DNA of 11,564 bases from Acidobacteriota bacterium (GTDB lineage: Bacteria > Acidobacteriota > Terriglobia > Acidiferrales > UBA7541): assembly GCA_003224195.1 (NCBI GenBank), contig QHYP01000025.1, positions 1 through 11,564 on the forward strand, given 5' to 3'. Positions 5,581-11,564 of the stretch are shown piece by piece. Numbering within the stretch: the stretch's first letter is position 1; each line of letters opens with the position of its first letter. A program made the position numbers and the translations under genes. The notes beneath the pieces were generated by a model. That model was not told where the DNA came from. It did not search any database and was given only the letters and a program-made list of their open reading frames with translations.

Positions 5581-6312
5581 GTGGGCCGTGAACTGGACCA
5601 GAGCACGAAAGCCAGGAATGTGCTTGGTCCAACGCAATTTGTGATCTGGTTCCTGGGGATCTCCCTTGAAGCGACCGTGGTTGTGTGCGCGGTTCTTCGA
5701 GGCTCCTTCCGCCGCTACATCTTTCTTAATCTTTACATGGCCGCCACACTCCTTGTGGAGATCGGCCGGTTTCAGTTTCTGAAGCATTTTGGTTCCAACT
5801 CGTTTGAATTCATCTACTTCTACTTTTACTCCGACGCCCTGCTCACCATCCTTCTCTACTTTGCTCTGATCAGTCTATACACCGTCGTTTTCGACGAGAT
5901 GAAAGCCGAGAAATACGTCCGCTTTGGCGCCGTGCTCTTGTTGGCGGGTACCAGTCTGTTTACTTATGCGGTCGTCCACCAGTCCTCCGCGAAAATCCTG
6001 ACTCATTTCGTCTTCGAGTTGTGCCAAAATCTCTACTTTGTCGGGCTGGTTCTTACGTTCGTTCTCTGGGGCGCAGTGCTTAAGCTGCGCGAGACGCGGA
6101 CTCGAGTGATCCAGTTTGTGCTTTCCCTGGGCGTGTACTTCAGCGCGTTCGCAGTCACCTACGCGCTGCGCAATCTGTTCCCCAACTTTCAGACGCCTTA
6201 CCTCGCCCAGGCCATTGGGTTTTTCCTGCCCTTCGCCTGGGTCTATACCTTCTGGCGGGTGCCTGAAGAAGCGCGTCTTGCTCCTTCGCGCGTCACGGTG
6301 GTGCCTCGATGA
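5581..6312 (+). CDS. Seven-helix integral membrane protein, unknown function
   Basis: A 243-residue membrane protein that I do not recognise. Seven hydrophobic segments are visible at about 18-38, 46-63, 79-104, 114-133, 141-168, 176-196 and 207-225, with little sequence outside the membrane and a short basic C-terminus. Aromatic clusters stand out, notably FIYFYFYSD at 77-85. No kinase, cyclase, HTH or ATPase domain is attached. The frame opens with a GTG at 5581 with no clear ribosome site; a GTG at 5620 would remove 13 residues and keep all helices, so the start is uncertain. It lies 41 bases after the repeat-protein gene, and its stop overlaps the next start (ATGATG at 6309). A sensor, a transporter-like role or an enzyme of membrane lipids are all open. 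Confidence 0.8.
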   Translation: MGRELDQSTKARNVLGPTQFVIWFLGISLEATVVVCAVLRGSFRRYIFLNLYMAATLLVEIGRFQFLKHFGSNSFEFIYFYFYSDALLTILLYFALISLYTVVFDEMKAEKYVRFGAVLLLAGTSLFTYAVVHQSSAKILTHFVFELCQNLYFVGLVLTFVLWGAVLKLRETRTRVIQFVLSLGVYFSAFAVTYALRNLFPNFQTPYLAQAIGFFLPFAWVYTFWRVPEEARLAPSRVTVVPR

Positions 6313-6716
6313 TGGCCGCGGTGATCCTCGTGGTGTCCTTGGCGGCTTTGCTGCAGTTTTTCATCTCGTACTGCCGTTCATTGATTGCCGCTTCGGCCAA
6401 GCAGCCGCTCTCCGTGGAAGTGCAGGAAGTCACGGGCATCACAACCGGAGCGCGCGGCGAGGACTATCCTCGCGTGATGCAGCTCCTTCAGCTTTGCCCC
6501 GAGCGCCCGCAGGACCGCGGCGAGGTCCGCGCCGTGAAGGGTTATTTCCAACTTCTCCAATTGATGCGAGCTACGCTTGCGCGCCCGCTGCCCTCGCTGC
6601 ACGATTGGACGGAGTTCCAGCTGGGGCAGTGTACCTATTTTGCCGCAGTGGCGCTCGACCGACGTATTGCCTTTAGCCGCGAGATGCTCGCGGCCCAACT
6701 CGACGATTCGCTCTAA
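6309..6716 (+). CDS. Single-helix membrane-anchored protein, unknown function
   Basis: A 135-residue protein with an N-terminal hydrophobic segment (about 2-20) and a mostly helical, charged remainder. No family is recognised. Cysteines are at 22, 63 and 108 but form no known metal or redox motif. The soluble part has amphipathic stretches (YPRVMQLLQL at 53-62, VKGYFQLLQLMRATL at 76-90) that could bind a partner. The start is one of two adjacent ATGs (6309 and 6312), and the preceding gene's TGA is embedded there, so translation is coupled and the two products are likely to be partners. The next gene lies 113 bases further on and probably has its own promoter. Confidence 0.78.
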   Translation: MMAAVILVVSLAALLQFFISYCRSLIAASAKQPLSVEVQEVTGITTGARGEDYPRVMQLLQLCPERPQDRGEVRAVKGYFQLLQLMRATLARPLPSLHDWTEFQLGQCTYFAAVALDRRIAFSREMLAAQLDDSL

Positions 6717-6829
6717 GCTCCCCTTTTCCGCCGCCAGCAACGCGCTGACTGAAACGAAACATTCACTTTTCTTTGCTGCGCATTTTCCCGTCCACATGCT
6801 AGACTCACGGCGTTCCCTCCTTCACCGGA

Positions 6830-7813
6830 GTGGGAGCGTCCGCAGCGCAAAACGCACCGGTGACGACAATCTGCACGCAGTGTGGGGCGGTGCTGCCCGC
6901 AAGGGTCAGCTACTGCCGCTTCTGTGATTCATCTTTCTCAACTGAACTTGCGCCGAAGACAGAAAGGACTGCCGCGGCGCGCGCTCCGAGCGGCAATCTC
7001 CCGCTCGATCGCCCGGACGATGCGGTCTGGCGCGCGGAATTGGCGCACCGCCTTGCGGCATACCGCGCGCGGCGCCGCAGGTTCGCGCCCAATGAGGCAC
7101 AGACGGAGCTTCCTTTCGACAGCGCACAGCCTCGAAGGCGCCCCGCCGCAGCCGTCTCCGTGGCGGAAGTGCCTGCTTCACCTGCGGTGCCGGAGGAGGA
7201 GTTCGCCTTCACGATCGCAATCGGCCGGCAGGCCAAGCCCGCGCGCGACCCGTTTGAGGAGAGCCGCATGGAGATTGACGTCTCCGTTCCGCCGGACACG
7301 GAATCGTACGAGGCGGATGCTGAAGCGGACCCACCGGCGCAGTCTTCGATTTCGCCGCTCTTCCCCGTGACGTCGTTCGCGGAGCGCCGCCTGGCCGCGC
7401 TGATTGACTTCGCATTTCTGCTGTTCGCGTATGGCGGCTTCCTGACGCTCTTCGGTTCGCTCGGAGGCCAATTCACTCTCAGCAAGCTCAACGCCGCGGT
7501 GTACGCCGCGACGCTTGCGCTCTTCTATTTCCAGTACTTCGCGCTCTTCACGGTTTTCGGCGGCACGACCCCCGGCATGATGCTTCGCAATCTTCACCTC
7601 GTCAGGTTTACGGGTGAGCCGCCCACACCAAAACAGTTGCTTCTGCGCACCCTGGGCTACCTGCTCTCCGCCGGAAGCTTTTTTCTCGGCTTCGCCTGGG
7701 CCTACTGGGATGAAGACCAACTGACCTGGCACGACCGCCTCTCCCGCACGTACTTGACTTCGGGCGGCAGTTTGTCGCATGCAGACACGTGCCGCACGAT
7801 GCATCGCGCCTGA
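6830..7813 (+). CDS. Zinc-ribbon and RDD-domain membrane protein
   Basis: A 327-residue protein. The N-terminus holds a zinc ribbon with CTQC (15-18) and CRFC (29-32). A long, low-complexity charged region follows (about 40-175), then a C-terminal RDD domain (about 182-312). The RDD domain shows its opening Arg/Asp signature ERRLAALID (185-193), two to three membrane helices (about 191-210, 224-243 and 272-292), the GTTPGMMLRNLHLV turn and the closing DQLTWHDRLSRTYL. RDD proteins are membrane proteins; some act in ion exchange, but most have no known role. An in-frame TAG at 6800 limits the start to the GTG at 6830 or a later one. The ribosome site is poor, so the start is uncertain, but any start must precede Cys15 if the ribbon is real. 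Confidence 0.87.
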   Translation: MGASAAQNAPVTTICTQCGAVLPARVSYCRFCDSSFSTELAPKTERTAAARAPSGNLPLDRPDDAVWRAELAHRLAAYRARRRRFAPNEAQTELPFDSAQPRRRPAAAVSVAEVPASPAVPEEEFAFTIAIGRQAKPARDPFEESRMEIDVSVPPDTESYEADAEADPPAQSSISPLFPVTSFAERRLAALIDFAFLLFAYGGFLTLFGSLGGQFTLSKLNAAVYAATLALFYFQYFALFTVFGGTTPGMMLRNLHLVRFTGEPPTPKQLLLRTLGYLLSAGSFFLGFAWAYWDEDQLTWHDRLSRTYLTSGGSLSHADTCRTMHRA

Positions 7814-7921
7814 GAACCCGGCCAATTGGCGAGGGCAGCTACTTGCACCGCTCCTGCCGGTTCATCGGACGGCCCTCCTCTTGCCCCTGATTCGATGACG
7901 CGCCGCGCAAGTGGCACTGGA

Positions 7922-7950
7922 TTGTCACCGGGGCTTTTTCGGGACAGAAT
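7922..7950 (+). promoter_or_regulatory. Likely promoter of the GH172 gene
   Basis: TTGTCA (7922-7927, five of six consensus) and CAGAAT (7945-7950, four of six) are separated by 17 bases and lie 40 bases before the ATG at 7991. No other good candidate is seen in the 177-base gap after the RDD gene, and the rest of that gap shows no gene. Confidence 0.5.
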
Positions 7951-7990
7951 CCACGCGCGAACCCGAATGAAATCCAGATAAGGAGATCCT

Positions 7991-9130
7991 ATGATTCGAC
8001 TTCGCATGAGACTGGTTCTTCTGCTTCTTATTTGCGGGCAGCAGCCGCTGCGGGCGCAATCGTTCAACTCCTGGCAAACGGATCTCACCCGGCAGCAGAG
8101 CTACACTCTGAAACGCGCGTCGAGCGCGGACACGACCGGCGGAAACGCGGACTTCCGGCCGATTGAACCGGGGAAGACTCTGACGCTGCTCGACGCCGAT
8201 GGGCCGGGAGTCCTCACGCACATTTGGATCACCCTGTACAGCCGGGAAGCGTATCACCTGAAGAAACTCGCGCTCCGGATGTATTGGGATAACGAAGACT
8301 CGCCGAGCGTGGAGACTCCCTTGGGCGATTTCTTCGGGCTCGGCCTCGGCGATTACCACACCTGGGAGTCGGAGCTTCTCTCCGTGGCAAATGAAGGGGC
8401 TTTGAATTCATTCTTTCCCATGCCGTTCAAAAAGCACGCACGGATCACGATCGCGAACGAAGGGTTGCGAAGAGTCGAAGCGTTTTACTTCAACCTCGAT
8501 TACAGGGCGTACCGGGAGCCGCTTCCGGAAGGCACTTTGTATTTTCACTCCCAATACCGCCAGGCGCAGCCGAATGCGGGTTGGACGAACAACTGGCAGT
8601 CCAACGGCAATCCGTCCGTTGAAGAAAAGAAGAACCTGAGTGGCGAAGGAAACTATGTGTGGATGGAGGCGGCAGGGCGAGGCCACTTCTTCGGCGTGAC
8701 CATGTCCGTGCTGCAAAACCAGGACGGCTGGTGGGGCGAGGGCGACGACATGTTCTTTATTGACGGCGAGACGCGACCTTCCATCAATGGCACCGGCTCC
8801 GAAGATTATTTTCTTGGGGCATTCGATTTTGGGCGCGGCGCGTTCTCCTATCGCACCTACGGCGCGCCGGTGAAAGGCGAAGAACGCGCTGGCAGCCGTT
8901 CTTCCGTCTATCGCTTCCACCTGGATTCGCCGATTCCGTTCACGAAATCCATCCGCGCGACGATCGAGCACGGCCACGCCAATCACCGCTCCGACAATTT
9001 CTATTCGGTCGCCTACTGGTACCAAACGGAGCCCCACAGTGCGTTTCCTCCGCTTCCGCCCGTGGACCAGCGCATACCCCGGCTTCAGCCCGTCGGCGGG
9101 CCGGGGAATTCCGCGGAGCTTCGCAAGTAG
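7991..9130 (+). CDS. Secreted DUF2961 / GH172 glycoside hydrolase
   Basis: A 379-residue exported protein of the DUF2961 family, now GH172. Characterised members act on alpha-D-fructofuranosides (difructose dianhydride I synthase/hydrolase) or on D-arabinofuranosides of arabinan. The signal peptide covers about 1-23 (core LVLLLLICG, cut after RAQ). Family marks are GPGVLTHIWIT (71-81), the PLGDFFG loop (110-116), WMEAAGRGHFFGV (224-236), GWWGEGDDMFFIDGE (246-260) and NGTGSEDYF (266-274). Glu250 and Glu271 stand 21 residues apart, the same spacing as the acid/base and nucleophile pair I recall for the bifidobacterial enzyme, so catalysis looks intact. The length is usual for a single-domain member. 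AAGGAG gives an excellent ribosome site for the ATG at 7991. Fructan- or arabinan-like substrates are inferred from the family only. Confidence 0.93.
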   Translation: MIRLRMRLVLLLLICGQQPLRAQSFNSWQTDLTRQQSYTLKRASSADTTGGNADFRPIEPGKTLTLLDADGPGVLTHIWITLYSREAYHLKKLALRMYWDNEDSPSVETPLGDFFGLGLGDYHTWESELLSVANEGALNSFFPMPFKKHARITIANEGLRRVEAFYFNLDYRAYREPLPEGTLYFHSQYRQAQPNAGWTNNWQSNGNPSVEEKKNLSGEGNYVWMEAAGRGHFFGVTMSVLQNQDGWWGEGDDMFFIDGETRPSINGTGSEDYFLGAFDFGRGAFSYRTYGAPVKGEERAGSRSSVYRFHLDSPIPFTKSIRATIEHGHANHRSDNFYSVAYWYQTEPHSAFPPLPPVDQRIPRLQPVGGPGNSAELRK

Positions 9131-9185
9131 GAAGGGGAAAACCAGGTGGGGTCAGCGCGGGCTGTGCTGCTCGGGTTCGCAGCTA

Positions 9186-9926
9186 CTATTTCTTCACAAC
9201 CTGGTCGGAGAAGACTTTGCCGTCTCGGATATTGATGCTGCGGCGGGCGTGCTGCGCGATGTCGTGCTCGTGGGTGACGAGGATGATTGTATTGCCCTGG
9301 CTGTAGAGGCGTTCGAACACGCCCATGATCTCCTCGCCGGTCTTCGAATCGAGGTTGCCCGTGGGCTCATCGGCGAGCACGATGGAAGGCGAATTGACCA
9401 GGGCGCGGGCGATCGCGACACGCTGGCGCTGCCCGCCGGATAGCTCATTGGGCTTGTGGTGCATCCGCTCCGTCAAGTCCACCATGGCGATGGCTTTCTT
9501 GGCGCGCTCGACGCGCTCTTCGGCCGGCGTGCCGTTGTAAATCAGAGGCAGCTCGACGTTGTGCAGTGCCGTGGCACGGGGCAGCAGATTGAACGTTTGA
9601 AAGACGAAGCCGATCTCCTTGTTGCGGATGTAGGCCAGCTCGTCGTCGTCCAGCTCGCTTACGAGACGCCCGGCGAGCCAGTAGCGCCCGGAAGAAGGCG
9701 TGTCCAGACAGCCGATGAGGTTCATCAGCGTGGATTTTCCGGAACCGGAAGGGCCCATGATCGCGACGTATTCGCCCTTGCGAATTTCGAGATCGATCCC
9801 GCTCAGCGCGTGGACCTGCTCCGCGCCCATCTCATAGACCTTGGTCAGCTCTTCGGTCTTGATGACGGTTCCGGCGCTGACCAGGTCTTCGCGATAAGAC
9901 TCCGCCGATGTCGTTTCCACGGGCAT
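9186..9926 (-). CDS. MacB/LolD-type ABC transporter ATP-binding protein
   Basis: A 246-residue ATPase subunit that powers export or lipoprotein release through an FtsX/MacB-type permease. All motifs are present: Walker A GPSGSGKST (58-66), Q-loop Gln110, signature LSGGQ (162-166), Walker B IVLADE with Glu187, D-loop, and switch His219. The sequence VYEMGAEQVHALSGIDLEI and the ADEPTGNLDSKTG block are typical of the MacB/LolD/FtsE group, not importers. The ATG at 9926 has AAGGAA six bases upstream; it gives about 20 residues more than the usual start, which may be a genuine extension. The gene follows the adaptor gene by 37 bases on the same strand, forming an operon. The permease normally encoded next is absent: the next gene leftward is the convergent GH172 gene. 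The cargo is unknown. Confidence 0.95.
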   Translation of the reverse strand: MPVETTSAESYREDLVSAGTVIKTEELTKVYEMGAEQVHALSGIDLEIRKGEYVAIMGPSGSGKSTLMNLIGCLDTPSSGRYWLAGRLVSELDDDELAYIRNKEIGFVFQTFNLLPRATALHNVELPLIYNGTPAEERVERAKKAIAMVDLTERMHHKPNELSGGQRQRVAIARALVNSPSIVLADEPTGNLDSKTGEEIMGVFERLYSQGNTIILVTHEHDIAQHARRSINIRDGKVFSDQVVKK

Positions 9927-9963
9927 GGACCGTTCCTTGAAACTCCTCTGTTTCGGTTATACG

Positions 9964-11370
9964 TCAGCTCTGCTGGTCTTCGGCTTTCTTCGGCGCGGAG
10001 TTGTCCACCTTCACCGCAGCCTCCGGCTTGAGCGTGCGCAGAGCTTTATAACTGCCGGTGACGATCTCGTCGCCGGATTTCAATCCGTTCTTGATCTCGA
10101 TATCGGTGACGCCCGTGATTCCTGTCTCGACCGGCGTGAACACGGCCTTCTTGCCGCGCACCAGAAACACGCCCTGCACCTCATCCTTTTTCGGATCGCC
10201 CGGGGCGGGGGGCGGCGGTGCGGCCAGGGTCACGCCGCTTTCGGAGTTTTTCTTCGCCTGTTTGGCTGCTTCCTCGAGATCCTTGCGCGTACGCACCGCA
10301 AGCGCTTGGATGGGCACGGCAATCACGGCCTTACGCTCGGCGGTCTTGATTTTTGCGGTTGTCGAAAGGCCGGGGCGCAGATTGTCCGGCGGATGGTCAA
10401 GGGTGATGACGACCTTGAAGTCTTTTGCTTCCTGCGTGCTCGTGGTCGATTGCGTGGTGGCCAATCCCGAGCTGCGCAGGATCGCTTGCGAGCCGATCTC
10501 CGTCACCTTGCCTTTGAAAACTTTCCCCGGCACCGCGTCGATGGTCACGTCCGCATCTTGGCCCATCTTGACGTTCACGATGTCGGTCTCATCCACCTTC
10601 ACCTCGGACGTTACAACGGACATGTCCGAGAGGGTCATCAAGAAGCTGCCGTTGGAGTTCTGAATGCCGGGCACAACGTATTCCCCGACGCGCACCGGCA
10701 GGTAGCTCACAATGCCGTTGATCGGCGATGTGTATGTCGTCTTGCGCAGAACATCTTTTGCGCGCACGAGCACGGCTTTGTTCTGATTGATTTGTGAGCG
10801 AGTCTGGTCCAGTTGCGCCTTCAGCGACAGCACGCGCGCCTTCGCCGATTCCACCGACGCCACCGCCCCGTCGTAAGAAGTCTTCCTCTGGTCGAAATCC
10901 TGCTTTGGGATTAAGCCATCTTTGTAGAGACCTTGTCCGCGGTCATAATCCAGTTTGGCCTTCTCCAGATTGGCTTGCTGCGACAGCAGGTCCGCTTGCG
11001 CCGCTTTGTAGCTCGCTTCGGCAGCCTCTGCACCGGCTTCCGACGAAGTGGTTGCCGCTGACTGCGCTTGCACGTCGGCATTTGCCTGGACGTTCTCCTG
11101 CGTCAGCAGGACGTCGCCCTTCTTGATGTGAGCTCCTTCCTTGACCACAATGTCCGTGATTCTGCCAAAGCCTTGCGCGGTCACGTTGGTGTAGGTTGTC
11201 GGCTTGACTTCGCCCGAGGCAGTTACCAGGGAAACCAAGTCCTGCGTCCCGACCTTCGAGGTCTGCACGGTGACGACGCCCTTATTCGCTTGCTTCACGC
11301 TGAACAGGACGATGCCGCCGGCCATGACCACCACGCCCGCTCCGATCGCTATTTTGTGCCACGTCTTCAT
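9964..11370 (-). CDS. MacA/HlyD-type periplasmic adaptor protein
   Basis: A 468-residue membrane fusion protein that links an inner-membrane ABC exporter to an outer-membrane channel. One N-terminal helix (about 7-24) anchors it. A first half-lipoyl motif (QGFGRITDIVVKEGAHIKKG, about 65-84) is followed by a long coiled-coil hairpin rich in Ala/Gln/Lys (about 100-195). The second lipoyl half (TYTSPINGIVSYLPVRVGEYV) and beta-barrel come next. A Pro-rich stretch (APPPPAPGDPKKDE) precedes the membrane-proximal domain (about 400-455). The TTG at 11385 is a worse start than the ATG at 11370, which has AGGGG six bases upstream and begins directly before the anchor. The gene comes first in the operon, before the ATPase. 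The 194 bases to its right show no gene and no promoter good enough to call. Confidence 0.93.
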   Translation of the reverse strand: MKTWHKIAIGAGVVVMAGGIVLFSVKQANKGVVTVQTSKVGTQDLVSLVTASGEVKPTTYTNVTAQGFGRITDIVVKEGAHIKKGDVLLTQENVQANADVQAQSAATTSSEAGAEAAEASYKAAQADLLSQQANLEKAKLDYDRGQGLYKDGLIPKQDFDQRKTSYDGAVASVESAKARVLSLKAQLDQTRSQINQNKAVLVRAKDVLRKTTYTSPINGIVSYLPVRVGEYVVPGIQNSNGSFLMTLSDMSVVTSEVKVDETDIVNVKMGQDADVTIDAVPGKVFKGKVTEIGSQAILRSSGLATTQSTTSTQEAKDFKVVITLDHPPDNLRPGLSTTAKIKTAERKAVIAVPIQALAVRTRKDLEEAAKQAKKNSESGVTLAAPPPPAPGDPKKDEVQGVFLVRGKKAVFTPVETGITGVTDIEIKNGLKSGDEIVTGSYKALRTLKPEAAVKVDNSAPKKAEDQQS

Positions 11371-11564
11371 CGTCTTCCCCTTCAATCGCTTACGCGTTGG
11401 TTGCGCAAGCGAGACGTGCCTCTACGCCTTGCTCTCAAACCAGTTCACGCGCAGAAAGGAGTCCTACCCACCCTCACTTCTAAATACGCAGCCGGGAGTC
11501 AAAAGTTTCGCTAAACGGTTGATAACCGCAGCGGAAAAGAGGCTCTCCAAACAGCGCTGGAATC

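Noticed and set aside
11371..11564. Promoter for the adaptor operon (TTGACT followed by TATTTA on the minus strand)
   Set aside because: The two hexamers are only about ten bases apart, too close for a sigma-70 promoter.

Overview
The window is GC-rich bacterial DNA with closely packed genes on both strands. The gene content suggests a soil-type Acidobacteriota (Terriglobia-like) heterotroph. Pointers are a LysW-type zinc-ribbon protein, secreted carboxypeptidase-regulatory-like domain proteins, a PA14-containing GH3 enzyme, a DUF2961/GH172 enzyme and a MacA/MacB-type exporter pair. This taxonomic reading is an inference from protein style, not from a marker gene.

Layout. A NUDIX hydrolase runs off the left edge on the minus strand (1-457). 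Divergent from it is a small protein with a LysW zinc ribbon and an unusual, very acidic tail (615-869). Two secreted beta-sandwich proteins overlap by an ATGA (942-1759). A large secreted GH3 glycosidase with an inserted PA14 domain faces them on the minus strand (1819-4461). Directly upstream of it lies a truncated N-terminus of a second GH3 gene (4434-4664). A tRNA-Met with encoded CCA follows, also on the minus strand (4858-4932), with its own promoter.

The 358-base stretch from 4933 to 5290 has no convincing gene. It holds the tRNA promoter, an operator-like inverted repeat with an adjoining promoter candidate, and a segment able to form a compact structured RNA with two mutually exclusive stems. 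Next comes a small secreted protein made almost wholly of a 13-residue tandem repeat (5291-5539), a seven-helix membrane protein of no recognised family (5581-6312) and a translationally coupled single-helix protein (6309-6716). This block is the least explained part of the window and the best candidate for something undescribed.

The right part holds a zinc-ribbon/RDD membrane protein (6830-7813) and a secreted DUF2961/GH172 enzyme with both presumed catalytic glutamates (7991-9130). The window ends with a minus-strand operon of a MacA/HlyD-type adaptor followed by a MacB/LolD-type ATPase (11370 down to 9186). No permease gene is visible next to the ATPase.

Functionally, the GH3 and GH172 enzymes are exported and could both act on plant or microbial polysaccharides, but nothing places them in one operon. 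Several starts were moved from the longest reading frame on the basis of ribosome binding sites (GH3 to 4461, adaptor to 11370).
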